Assembly: GCF_003389455.1 (NCBI RefSeq)
Contig: NZ_QUAC01000209.1
Coordinates: forward strand, 46,859 to 110,858
DNA: 64,000 bases
Direction: 5' to 3'
DNA from: Streptomyces inhibens
GTDB lineage: Bacteria > Actinomycetota > Actinomycetes > Streptomycetales > Streptomycetaceae
Both the position numbers and the translations under genes were made by a program. Of the stretch, positions 17,642 through 25,878 are shown in pieces. Position 1 is the stretch's first letter. The number at the start of each line of letters is the position of its first letter. The notes under the pieces were generated by a model. That model was given only the letters and a program-made list of their open reading frames with translations, was not told where the DNA came from and ran no database searches.

Positions 17642-18814
17642 ATGCAGACAAGACAATCCAACCCGAACCTGAGATCCCTGACCGGTTTGCGGTTCGTGGC
17701 GATGCTGCCGGTCTTCCTCACCCATGCGGCGTTCGAGGGCGTCTTCAGCGACGCGAAGGTGAGCTGGGGCTTCCTCGACGCGATGGGGAGCACCGGCTAC
17801 ATGGCCGTCTCGTTCTTCTTCGTGCTCAGCGGCTTTGTGATCACGTGGTCGTACCGGCCCACCGACACCGCGCGCAAGTTCTGGCGCCGCCGCTTCTTCC
17901 GGGTCTTCCCCAACCACGTCGTGACCTATGCGCTCGCCCTCGGGCTGATCGCCTCGGTGGGGCTGAGCGTCGGTGTACTGCCCTCGGTCACCCAGCTCTT
18001 CCTCGTCCAGTCCTGGGTGCCCGACCCGGCGTTCACCGACACCGGCAACAGCGTGAGCTGGTCGCTCGCGGTGGATGTGGTGTTCTACGCGCTCTTCCCG
18101 GTGCTGCTCACACTGGTGAACAAGATCAAGCCGAATCGGCTCTGGTACTGGGTCGGCGGCTCCGTCATCGGCGTGGCCGTGATACCTACCATCGCGCTCG
18201 CCGCGCTCCCGAGCACTCCTCAGATGCCGCTCGGCGGGGTGTCCGTCAGCCAGTACTGGTTCACCTACTTCTTCCCGCTCTTCCGGCTGCTGGAGTGTGT
18301 GCTCGGCATGCTGATGGCGCGGATCGTGCTGACCGGCAAGTGGATACGCCTGCGGGTGCTGCCCGCCGCCGTCCTCGTGGTGATCGCGTACTACCTCGCC
18401 CAGCAGGTCCCGTACCTCTACCGGCTGAGCGCGGTGACGGTGCTGCCGGTCGCGCTGCTGACGGCGGCGGCCGCGGTGGCGGACTCCGAGGGTCGGGGCA
18501 CCCCGTTCGGCAGCAAGGTCATGGTCTGGTTCGGCGAACTCTCCTTCGCCTTCTACCTGCTGCACAACCTCGTCCTGAAGTACGGCCATCTGCTGCTCGG
18601 CCACACCGAGGAGGAGGGCGAGCTGGTGGGCCACACCTGGGGCGTGCCCGAGGGCGTCGCGCTGATCGCCGCCGCCTTCGCGGTGTCCCTGCTGCTGGCC
18701 TGGCTGCTGCACAACGGAGTGGAGAAGCAGGCGATGCGCCGCTGGTCCCGCCGCAAGCCGGCTCCTGCGGCTGAAGTGACCAGTGGGTTCTATGTGAAGG
18801 ACGGGGCAATTTAG
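17642..18814 (+). CDS. Membrane acyltransferase (acyltransferase family 3), copy 2
   Basis: 390 residues from the ATG at 17642 (AGAGG seven bases upstream). It is nearly collinear with copy 1 from LRSLTGLRF onward; long blocks such as FLTHAAFEGVFSDA, FFFVLSGFVITWSYR and SQYWFTYFFPL are identical. It lacks the Q/P-rich tail of copy 1. Differences concentrate in helices 3–5 and near the C-terminus (LLLGHTEEEGELVGHT versus LISPKNAQGEVLPRT). It has its own leader with the conserved box. This is a recent tandem duplication whose copies may acylate different sugar hydroxyls or use different acyl-CoA donors. Function is inferred by family and location. Confidence 0.85.
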   Translation: MQTRQSNPNLRSLTGLRFVAMLPVFLTHAAFEGVFSDAKVSWGFLDAMGSTGYMAVSFFFVLSGFVITWSYRPTDTARKFWRRRFFRVFPNHVVTYALALGLIASVGLSVGVLPSVTQLFLVQSWVPDPAFTDTGNSVSWSLAVDVVFYALFPVLLTLVNKIKPNRLWYWVGGSVIGVAVIPTIALAALPSTPQMPLGGVSVSQYWFTYFFPLFRLLECVLGMLMARIVLTGKWIRLRVLPAAVLVVIAYYLAQQVPYLYRLSAVTVLPVALLTAAAAVADSEGRGTPFGSKVMVWFGELSFAFYLLHNLVLKYGHLLLGHTEEEGELVGHTWGVPEGVALIAAAFAVSLLLAWLLHNGVEKQAMRRWSRRKPAPAAEVTSGFYVKDGAI

Positions 18815-18842
18815 CTAGGAAGTAAAGGTTATGGAACAGGCT
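18808..18842 (+). promoter_or_regulatory. Conserved box 3 of 3
   Basis: Reads CAATTTAGCT, then AAGTAAAGG, then ATGGAACA, overlapping the stop of acyltransferase copy 2 and lying about 85 bases before the mppO start. The ATGGAACA end matches box 1. Confidence 0.55.
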
Positions 18843-18926
18843 GTCGAAAGACGGCAAGATCTCCACTGATCAGGCGTTCGGCACCAGATTCGATCAATCA
18901 GGTGCCCTATCTGGAGGGACGTGTAC

Positions 18927-19952
18927 GTGCTGACGCTCCACCTGCAGGATGACGACGTCGCCGCGATCCACGCTGTGGCTGACGAACTCAGCCGGCGATA
19001 CGACTCCGTGGAGTCCACGGAGTTCCAGGCCGAGAGCCGCCTCTACGCGGACGAGTTGCCACGGCGCGTGCGACGAGCGCTGCACGAATACCGCAGCACC
19101 GAGAAGTCCGGCATTCTGGTCGTCACCGGCCTGCCCGTGGACGACTCGGCGCTCGGGGCGACCCCGGCCGACCGCCGGCACAAGCCGGTGCCGTCCACGT
19201 CACTGCGCCAGGACATCGCCTTCTACCTCATAGCCAATCTGCTGGGCGACCCCATCGGCTGGGCCACCCAACAGGACGGCTTCATCATGCATGACGTCTA
19301 CCCCGTCCAGGGCTTCGAGCACGAGCAGATCGGCTGGGGCAGCGAGGAGACGCTCACCTGGCACACCGAGGACGCCTTCCACCCGCTGCGCACGGACTAC
19401 CTCGGACTGATGTGTCTGCGCAATCCGGACGGCGTCGAGACCACCGCCTGCGATATCGCCGATGTCGAGATCGACGACGAGACCCGGGAGATCCTCTCGC
19501 AGGAGCGCTTCCGGATCCTGCCGGACGACGCGCACCGCATCCACGGCGAGGCCCCGCGGGACGAGAGCCCGCGCGAGGGTGCGCTGCGTGAGCGCAGCCG
19601 GCAGCGGGTGGCCTCGGCCCTGGAGTCGCCCGACCCGGTGGCCGTGCTCTTCGGGGACCGCGACGACCCGTATCTGCGGATCGACCCGCACTACATGCAG
19701 GGCGTCCAGGGCGAGACCGAGCAGCAGGCGCTGGAGACCATCGGCGCCGCGATCGACGACGCCATGTCCGGTGTCGTGCTCAGCCCCGGTGACATCGTTT
19801 TCATCGACAACTACCGCGTCGTCCACGGCCGTAAGCCGTTCCGTGCCCGCTTCGACGGTACGGACCGCTGGCTGCGGCGGCTCAACATCGCCCGGGACCT
19901 GCGCAAGTCGCGCGAGGCCAGGCTCGCCGCCACCACCCGCGTCATCTACTGA
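18927..19952 (+). CDS. mppO: Fe(II)/2-oxoglutarate oxygenase, enduracididine beta-hydroxylase (MppO-like)
   Basis: 341 residues of the clavaminate synthase/VioC/MppO group of non-haem iron oxygenases. The iron ligands are visible as HTE (about residues 145–147) and a distal His in NYRVVHGRKPF (about 299), with a following Arg-rich strand for 2-oxoglutarate. The start is taken as GTG 18927 because GGAGGG at 18913–18918 is eight bases upstream; GTG 18921 would be only two bases from it. Known MppO hydroxylates free L-enduracididine at the beta carbon, and VioC does the same for arginine. The three following genes make enduracididine, so this is the MppO reaction: it supplies the residue loaded by the last two modules of the NRPS. 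Confidence 0.92.
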   Translation: MLTLHLQDDDVAAIHAVADELSRRYDSVESTEFQAESRLYADELPRRVRRALHEYRSTEKSGILVVTGLPVDDSALGATPADRRHKPVPSTSLRQDIAFYLIANLLGDPIGWATQQDGFIMHDVYPVQGFEHEQIGWGSEETLTWHTEDAFHPLRTDYLGLMCLRNPDGVETTACDIADVEIDDETREILSQERFRILPDDAHRIHGEAPRDESPREGALRERSRQRVASALESPDPVAVLFGDRDDPYLRIDPHYMQGVQGETEQQALETIGAAIDDAMSGVVLSPGDIVFIDNYRVVHGRKPFRARFDGTDRWLRRLNIARDLRKSREARLAATTRVIY

Positions 19953-20121
19953 CCGGCTGCCGCCGATCAGTCCGCGCAGGCACCGGCCGAACCCCCGGCG
20001 TCTGCGCCACATCGCGCCGCTCAACACACGGCACCGACGGGGACCGCCGTCATGGCGGTCGGCCGCTGTGTGCCCATGCCCTCCCGCATCTGGGGAACCC
20101 TTACGTCTCTGCGAGGTACCT

Positions 20122-21282
20122 GTGTCCGGAACGCAGCAAGTAAAAGCCGCTTTGGGGGATTCCGAAGGTGACACCGGAAACCTCACCCAACTGGAGTTCC
20201 TGGCTCTGAACAGCGAGTTCAACATCGCTGACGGCCACGCCCGGCAGGCGCTCACGCCGGGCCAAAGCAAGATCGTCGACGATCTGCCGCTGCTCTTCGC
20301 CGAGGGCGAGAAGCGGCCCGTCGAAGAGCTCGAACGCGAGGCGCACCACGCCTTCTTCACCGCACTCGGCCAGCACAGCTACCCCTCGGCCCCCGGCCGG
20401 GTGCTGAGCTGCTACTCCTCCTCGGTCGCGATGGAGATCCTCTCCCGCTCGCTGTCCGAGACGATCGAGTCGGTGGCCCTGGTCCACCCGACCTTCGACA
20501 ACATCGCCGACCTGCTGCGCGGCAACGGCCTGAAGCTGGTGCCGCTGGCGGAGGACCCGCTGCACGGCGACGACCTCGACGCGAGCCTGCTGAAGTCGGT
20601 GGGCTGTGTCTTCATCACCACGCCCAACAACCCCACCGGCAAGGTCGTCTCCCGGGAACGGCTGACCCGGCTGGCCGAGCAGTGCGCCGAGCACGGCGTC
20701 ATCCTCGCGCTGGACACGTCCTTCCGCGGCTTCGACACCCGCGCCCACTACGACCACTACGAGGTGCTCAACGCCAGTGGTGTGCGCTGGGTGGTGATCG
20801 AGGACACCGGCAAGCTGTGGCCGACCCTCGACCTCAAGGTCGGCATGCTCGTCCACTCCGAGAACCTCGCGCTGCCGGTCGAGAAGATCTACTCCGACAT
20901 CCTGCTCGGTGTCTCCCCGCTGATCCTCGCGATGGTCCGCCGCTTCTCCGAGGACGCCGCGGCCGGCGGTCTGGAGGATCTGCACCGCTTCATCGCCGCC
21001 AACCGTGCCATGGTGCGCACGGAACTCGCCGGTCTGCCGGGCGTCACCGTCCCCGACCCCGACAGCCGGGCCAGCGTCGAGCGGGTCGCCATCGACGACC
21101 TGACGGGCACGCAGGTCTGGGCGAAGCTGCGGGAGCACAACGTCTACGCGCTGCCGTGCCGCCCGTTCCACTGGGCCGACCCGTCCGAGGGCGACCACAC
21201 CCTGCGGCTCGCGCTGGCCCGGTCCACGGACCCGCTCGCCCAGTCGGTGCGCGCCCTGCGCCACGTGCTGAAACAGCGTTGA
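20122..21282 (+). CDS. mppP: PLP-dependent L-arginine oxidase/hydroxylase MppP (enduracididine pathway)
   Basis: 386 residues from GTG 20122 (GAGG five bases upstream). It is a fold-type I aminotransferase-like protein with the PLP lysine near residue 231 in EDTGKLWP. It carries the MppP N-terminal signature NLTQLEFLALNSEFNIADG (residues 20–38), whose Thr closes the active site in known MppP. MppP uses O2 and PLP to convert L-Arg to 4-hydroxy-2-ketoarginine, which MppR cyclises and MppQ transaminates. The long block STRSFD-type and ILLGVSPLILA segments fit MppP and not ordinary aminotransferases. It lies 169 bases after mppO. Family call is strong. Confidence 0.95.
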   Translation: MSGTQQVKAALGDSEGDTGNLTQLEFLALNSEFNIADGHARQALTPGQSKIVDDLPLLFAEGEKRPVEELEREAHHAFFTALGQHSYPSAPGRVLSCYSSSVAMEILSRSLSETIESVALVHPTFDNIADLLRGNGLKLVPLAEDPLHGDDLDASLLKSVGCVFITTPNNPTGKVVSRERLTRLAEQCAEHGVILALDTSFRGFDTRAHYDHYEVLNASGVRWVVIEDTGKLWPTLDLKVGMLVHSENLALPVEKIYSDILLGVSPLILAMVRRFSEDAAAGGLEDLHRFIAANRAMVRTELAGLPGVTVPDPDSRASVERVAIDDLTGTQVWAKLREHNVYALPCRPFHWADPSEGDHTLRLALARSTDPLAQSVRALRHVLKQR

Positions 21283-22529
21283 TGACGCCTGTCACAGAAG
21301 GAGGACTCCCGCACGGCTCCGCGCCCTCGCTGTCGCACACGCGGCAGTGGCGGCCCGGGGTCGTGCAGGAGGTCGCCCCGGCCGGCGTCCTCGACCTGGG
21401 CCCCGGCTACATCGAGCCGGCACTCCTGCCCGTACGCCTGCTGCGGGTCGCGTACGAGCAGGCGCTGGCGGAGTACGGCGCCGCGGCGCTGGGCTACGGT
21501 CACGACCCGGGTGCGCAGCCGCTGCGCGACCGGCTGGCCGCCCGCGCCGCCGCGGCGGACGGCCTCCCCTGCGACCCGGACCAGGTGCTGCTGACCTCCG
21601 GCACGTCCCAGGCCCTCTATCTGCTCGCGACCTCGCTCGCGGCCCCGGGCGACACAGTGCTGACGGAGGAGCTCTGTTACGACCTGGGACAGCGGATATT
21701 CCGGGACTGCGCACTGCGGCTCCGCCAGGTGGCCATGGACGGGTCGGGGATGCTGCCCGAGGCGCTGGACCGCGCCCTGACCGAGGGCGCGAGAGCGGGC
21801 GCGAAAACCGCTTTCATCTACCTCACCCCCACCCACCACAACCCCACGGGCCACACGATGCCACTGGCGCGCCGCCGTCAGCTGCTCGAAGTGGCCGCCC
21901 GGCACGATGTGCTGATCGTGGAGGACGACGCCTACACGGAACTGTCCCTGACCCCTGACCGCACTCCCCCGCCCTCGCTGGCCGCCCTGGCCGGCTACCG
22001 GCGCGTGGTGCGGCTGTGCAGCTTCTCCAAGACCCTCGGCCCGGGACTCCGGCTGGGCTGGCTGCTCGCCGACCGGGAACTGACCGGCCGGCTGGCCACG
22101 CACGGCCTGTTCGTCAGCGGGGGTTCGCTCAACCACACCACCTCGCTCGCCGTGAGCACCCTGCTCGCGAGCGGCGCGTACGACCGTCATCTCGACGCGT
22201 TCCGGGCGCAGTTGCGGGCCCGTAGGGACGCGCTCGTGGGCGCTCTACGCGCGATGCTTGACGACCGGGTGGAGATGCGCACCCCGGAGGGCGGATTCTT
22301 CCTGTGGCTGCGGGCCGGTGACGGGGCCGACGAGCGCGAGCTGCTCGACGGCGCCGCCCGGGCGGGCGTCAGGATCGCCGCCGGATCGCGCTTCGGCACA
22401 ACCCAGGGGGCCGGCTTGCGCCTGGCCTTCAGCTTCAACCCGCCCGCGTTACTGGAGCAGGCCGCCAAGCGGCTGACCACCGCATGGTCCGGCAGCACGC
22501 CGGACCTGGAGATCGGAGTGAGATCGTGA
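21282..22529 (+). CDS. mppQ: PLP aminotransferase MppQ (enduracididine pathway)
   Basis: 415 residues, an MocR-like fold-type I aminotransferase without the GntR domain. Substrate-binding and PLP motifs are visible: GTSQALYL, TPTHHNPTG, VEDDAYTEL and the lysine in CSFSKTLGPGLRLGW. It begins one base into the mppP stop (TGATG), so the two are translationally coupled. In the mannopeptimycin and enduracidin pathways the equivalent enzyme transaminates the cyclic 2-oxo acid (2-ketoenduracididine) to L-enduracididine. A strong GGAGG at 21300 is inside the coding region with no start codon after it and is ignored. Confidence 0.9.
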   Translation: MTPVTEGGLPHGSAPSLSHTRQWRPGVVQEVAPAGVLDLGPGYIEPALLPVRLLRVAYEQALAEYGAAALGYGHDPGAQPLRDRLAARAAAADGLPCDPDQVLLTSGTSQALYLLATSLAAPGDTVLTEELCYDLGQRIFRDCALRLRQVAMDGSGMLPEALDRALTEGARAGAKTAFIYLTPTHHNPTGHTMPLARRRQLLEVAARHDVLIVEDDAYTELSLTPDRTPPPSLAALAGYRRVVRLCSFSKTLGPGLRLGWLLADRELTGRLATHGLFVSGGSLNHTTSLAVSTLLASGAYDRHLDAFRAQLRARRDALVGALRAMLDDRVEMRTPEGGFFLWLRAGDGADERELLDGAARAGVRIAAGSRFGTTQGAGLRLAFSFNPPALLEQAAKRLTTAWSGSTPDLEIGVRS

Positions 22530-23431
22530 CGACCAGCACCGGGACCAACGGCCGGCACACGGTGGCCGGTCCAGGCAGCGCCGGTCCCGTCGGGTACAGC
22601 CTGCCGCTCTCGCCGACGGGGGAGTCGGCGATGCTCACACCACCGCCGTGGCACTTCTCCGGCGAGGTCGTCATGGTCGACTACCGCGTCGACCCGGACG
22701 CGGCCCGGCGGTTCCTGCCGCCGGGCCTGGAGCCGGGGGCCGACCCGGGCGCCGCGGCGGCCGTGTTCGCGACCTGGCAGTGGTGTTCGCAGGACGGAGC
22801 GGAGCTGACCGACCCCGGTCGCTGCCAGTTCGGGGAGTTCCTGATCCTGCTCAGCTGCGAGTTCGAGGGCCGCCCCATGGCGCGCTGCCCGTACGCCTGG
22901 GTGGACCAGGCCGTGCCCATGATGCGCGGCTGGGTGCAGGGGATGCCCAAGCAGTTCGGCGTGATCCACCAGAGCCGGCCCGTCACGGTCGGCAAGGCGG
23001 GCTCCCGGCTGGCGCCCGGCGGTCGTTTCGACGGCGCGCTGTCCGTGCACGGACGACGCATCGTGGAGGCCTCGGTCACCGTGGACAGGTCGGCGGACCA
23101 GCCGCCGGCGCTGCACGATGTCCCGCTGGCACACACCCTGGTGTTCCCGGAGTGGGTGCCCACCGGCGGCGGGCCGCGACCACGGCTGGTCGCTTCCGAG
23201 GTGAGCGATGTGGAATTCTCCCCGATCTGGACCGGATCGGCTGATCTCGCATTCTTTGACGGACTAGGGGATGATTTCGGGGCGCTCGCACCGTTGGAAG
23301 TAGGTAGCGGCCACGTGTTCTCGTACGGGGAGACCTTGCACGGCGGCCGGCTGCTCAGCGACTACTCGGTATCGAACGACATCAGCCATGACCACGGGGG
23401 ACCAAGTGCTGAGGATCCACTTCACAGTTGA
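22526..23431 (+). CDS. mppR: MppR, acetoacetate decarboxylase-like cyclase/dehydratase (enduracididine pathway)
   Basis: 301 residues from GTG 22526, overlapping the mppQ stop (GTGA). It has the acetoacetate decarboxylase-like fold: the motif GMPKQFG holds the Schiff-base lysine, preceded by the conserved YAWVDQAVPMMRGW. Known MppR does not decarboxylate; it converts 4-hydroxy-2-ketoarginine to 2-ketoenduracididine. mppP-mppQ-mppR are tightly packed and coupled, giving a complete L-Arg to L-enduracididine route. The reading frame runs 26 bases into the next gene. Confidence 0.93.
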   Translation: MTTSTGTNGRHTVAGPGSAGPVGYSLPLSPTGESAMLTPPPWHFSGEVVMVDYRVDPDAARRFLPPGLEPGADPGAAAAVFATWQWCSQDGAELTDPGRCQFGEFLILLSCEFEGRPMARCPYAWVDQAVPMMRGWVQGMPKQFGVIHQSRPVTVGKAGSRLAPGGRFDGALSVHGRRIVEASVTVDRSADQPPALHDVPLAHTLVFPEWVPTGGGPRPRLVASEVSDVEFSPIWTGSADLAFFDGLGDDFGALAPLEVGSGHVFSYGETLHGGRLLSDYSVSNDISHDHGGPSAEDPLHS

Positions 23432-24395
23432 GGACATAGCAAATACGCGCATGCTGGCGACCCTCGGGCCGCTGGCTGAGAGCGCTTTCGCGCTCTATCT
23501 GTTCGGCCGTAACGGCGATGTCGCCTTTCATGAGTGGCGTCGCAGTGTCCGCGCCGAACTCGGCAAGGACGCGGCCCGCTTCACGGCCTTGTCCCAGCAG
23601 TTCCGGACCCTGGAGGAATTACCTGCTGCTTTCGCCGACGCCTTCACGCCGGGCGCGGACCCCGACCAGGTTCCGTCCGGCGAGGACCGGCGCGGCGCCC
23701 GGCTGCTGGCCGACCTGTGCCGGGTGGCCGTGCTGCCGCACTGGAGCCTGATCCGCAGTCATCTCGACGGCGCGCGCGAGGGCTGGGGCAGGGTGGCCAT
23801 CTCGCACGGCGTCGAGCGGCTGCTGGGCTCCGTGCACCCCAAGGTCCGCTGGCGGGCGCCGGTCCTCGAACTGCGGCACGGGCCCAACCGCGACATCCGT
23901 CTGGACGGTCGCGGGCTGCTGCTGTGCCCGTCGTTCTTCCTGTCGGAGCAGTCCTGTTCGTTCGTGACGGCGGTCGGCAAGGAGGCCATGCCCGCCCTGG
24001 TCTTCCCCGTGAAGGCCTCGTCCAGGGTGGACATCTGGGGGACCTCGGAACACGACGAACAGGCGCTGGGCGCACTGGTCGGGCACACCAGGGCGGCCGC
24101 CCTGGAAGCGCTCGCCGAGGGCTGCTCCACGGGCGAACTCGCCGACCGGCTGGGGATCTCGCTGGCCGGTGCCAGCAAGCATGCCGCGGTGCTGCGACGA
24201 TCCGGGCTGGTGACCACATCCCGTAACCGCAACACCGCGCTGCACGCGCTCACCCCTCTGGGCACCGCCCTGCTCCGCAGCAGCGACCGCTTCATCTCAC
24301 CGCCTCCCGCCCCGGTATCGCGCGTGCCGGCGCAACGCATGCGGCCCTTGCAGCTCAACGGCGTCGGCCCCGGCACCAACCGGGCGGCGGTCTGA
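23406..24395 (+). CDS. ArsR-type winged-helix transcriptional regulator
   Basis: 329 residues. The C-terminal third (about 225–285) is an ArsR-like winged helix: [31 protein letters not shown]. The N-terminal 200 residues resemble the DUF5937-type domain found with ArsR helices in actinomycetes. I chose GTG 23406 over ATG 23388 because GGGGG lies six bases before it. Either way the start is inside mppR, so it is co-translated with the precursor genes. It may bind the conserved boxes in front of the acyltransferases and mppO, but that is a guess. Confidence 0.8.
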   Translation: MLRIHFTVEDIANTRMLATLGPLAESAFALYLFGRNGDVAFHEWRRSVRAELGKDAARFTALSQQFRTLEELPAAFADAFTPGADPDQVPSGEDRRGARLLADLCRVAVLPHWSLIRSHLDGAREGWGRVAISHGVERLLGSVHPKVRWRAPVLELRHGPNRDIRLDGRGLLLCPSFFLSEQSCSFVTAVGKEAMPALVFPVKASSRVDIWGTSEHDEQALGALVGHTRAAALEALAEGCSTGELADRLGISLAGASKHAAVLRRSGLVTTSRNRNTALHALTPLGTALLRSSDRFISPPPAPVSRVPAQRMRPLQLNGVGPGTNRAAV

Positions 24396-24456
24396 CCGCC
24401 CCCGCGGACGGCCACCGCCACGACTTACGGCACCCCTGACAGGAGAGGACACGACA

Positions 24457-24672
24457 GTGGGCACAAACCCCTTCGACGACCCCGACGGCCGGTATCTGGT
24501 GCTGGTCAACGAGGAAGACCAGCATTCACTCTGGCCGGCCTTCGCCGAGGTGCCCCAGGGCTGGACGGTGGCGCTCGCGGAAACCGACCGTCAGTCCGCG
24601 CTCGACTTCATCACCGAGCACTGGACCGACATGCGGCCGCGCAGCCTGGTGCGGGCGATGGAAGAGGCTTAG
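24457..24672 (+). CDS. MbtH-family protein
   Basis: 71 residues from GTG 24457 (AGGAGAGG upstream). All family landmarks are present: NPFDD near the N-terminus, [15 protein letters not shown] with the NxExQxSLWP core, VPQGW, and the W-T-D-M-R-P-R-S end. MbtH proteins bind adenylation domains and are needed for their folding and activity; Tyr- and aromatic-activating domains often depend on them. It is the last gene of the cluster. The final TAG overlaps the terminal repeat of the MITE-like element. Confidence 0.97.
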   Translation: MGTNPFDDPDGRYLVLVNEEDQHSLWPAFAEVPQGWTVALAETDRQSALDFITEHWTDMRPRSLVRAMEEA

Positions 24673-24947
24673 GGCGCGTCTTTCGGATCACCCCGGGCCC
24701 GCGACGCTCCCCCAGCTACCGCTGGGAGGTGCCCCCAGGCACGGCACTCCCCCAGCTGACGCTGGGGGTACCCCCACGCCGCGTTGTCGCATCACCCACG
24801 GACACCCAGTCCGAGGGCGACGCTCCGCCTTGCGATGCAGCTCGGCATCCGAAGGATGAATCAAAGAGCCGAGACGGAGCGAGCGCAGCGAGTGCAGTGC
24901 ACCAGACGCCGCGGGCTGATCCGGACTGATCCAAAAGACACGCCCTA
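24670..24947. mobile_element. MITE-like element, 278 bp, 21-bp terminal inverted repeats
   Basis: The left end TAGGGCGCGTCTTTCGGATCA (24670–24690) and the right end 24927–24947 are inverted copies matching at 19 of 21 bases. The interior has no credible ORF. It holds two copies of a CCCCCAGC/GCTGGGGG type hairpin (24710–24778) common between Streptomyces genes. TA dinucleotides at both edges fit a TA target. Its left edge coincides with the mbtH stop codon. Likely non-autonomous, moved by a related transposase elsewhere. Confidence 0.75.
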
Positions 24948-25065
24948 GACCGGCCTTGCAGCGTCAGGCGTTTTCTCCGGGACCGGCGGTACCTTCTCAA
25001 AGATCGCTGCCGGCCCCGGGGAAGAAGCCCCCACCCACCCCCGCCGTACGGCAGAATTCCTGCCC
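24948..25065 (+). promoter_or_regulatory. Intergenic region before the NarL-type regulator
   Basis: No gene seen. CAGAAT at 25052–25057 lies eight bases before the GTG, so a leaderless transcript is possible; no Shine–Dalgarno sequence is visible. Confidence 0.35.
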
Positions 25066-25734
25066 GTGACTATTCGCTTGCTGATCGCCGACGACCAGGA
25101 GATGGTCCGCCGCGGAATACGCCGCATCGTGGAGAGCCAGCCCGACATGGAAGTGGTCGGCGAGGCGGCAAACGGCGTGGACGCGGTGGAGATGGGGCGC
25201 ACGCTCAAACCGGATGTGGCGCTGGTCGACATCCGGATGCCGCGGATGGACGGCCTGGAGGTGACCCGCCTGCTGGCCGACCCCGCCGCGGCCGACCCGG
25301 TCCGGGTCGTCGTGGTGACGACCTTCGACCTCGACGAGTACGTCTACCCCGCGCTGCGCTTCGGCGCCTCGGGGTTCCTGCTCAAGCGCTCGGGGCCGAC
25401 GCTGCTGATCGAGGCGGTCCGGGCGGCGATGGCCGGCGACAGCCTGATCAGCCCGTCGATCACGGTCCGGCTGCTCCAGCATGTCACCGGCCCCACGACC
25501 GGCCGCCGCCCCCGCCGCCGTGACTCGGTGCTGACCGAGCGGGAGGTGGAGATCGCCGGGAAGGTCGCCGAGGGCAAGACCAATTCCGATATCGCCCGCG
25601 AGTTGTTCATCTCCGCGGGCACGGTCAAGACCCATGTCGCGAGCATTCAGCGAAAGCTGCAGGTACGCAATCGGGTCGGGGTCGCGGTGCGGGCCTGGGA
25701 GCTCGGATATGCCACCGGACAGACCCCGGGGTGA
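25066..25734 (+). CDS. NarL/FixJ-family response regulator
   Basis: 222 residues. Receiver domain 1–120 with acidic pocket D9/D10, phospho-acceptor D55 (ALVDIRMP) and switch/lysine residues near 85–108. The LuxR-type HTH is 150–215 (LTEREVEIAGKVAEGKTNSDIARELFISAGTVKTH in part). It is followed by its histidine kinase, then a lipoprotein and ABC exporter. The same 18-bp palindrome precedes the kinase gene and the lipoprotein gene and is the obvious candidate binding site. Confidence 0.92.
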   Translation: MTIRLLIADDQEMVRRGIRRIVESQPDMEVVGEAANGVDAVEMGRTLKPDVALVDIRMPRMDGLEVTRLLADPAAADPVRVVVVTTFDLDEYVYPALRFGASGFLLKRSGPTLLIEAVRAAMAGDSLISPSITVRLLQHVTGPTTGRRPRRRDSVLTEREVEIAGKVAEGKTNSDIARELFISAGTVKTHVASIQRKLQVRNRVGVAVRAWELGYATGQTPG

Positions 25735-25797
25735 AAGCCCGCGGCCGGCATCGGGCACAACACCACCCGGCAAAAACCCCGATGCCGCCCCGCGGAA

Positions 25798-25815
25798 ATC
25801 TGCCGTCCGGCAGAT
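25798..25815. promoter_or_regulatory. 18-bp palindrome ATCTGCCG-TC-CGGCAGAT, operator candidate
   Basis: Perfect 8-bp arms around two bases, 63 bases upstream of the kinase ATG. An identical-arm copy lies at 27058–27075. Confidence 0.7.
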
Positions 25816-25878
25816 GCGGTAATTTCCGCGCTGTGCTTGCCGCCGCGCAACCCGGGGAATGTGCGTAGCCTCGCCCTC

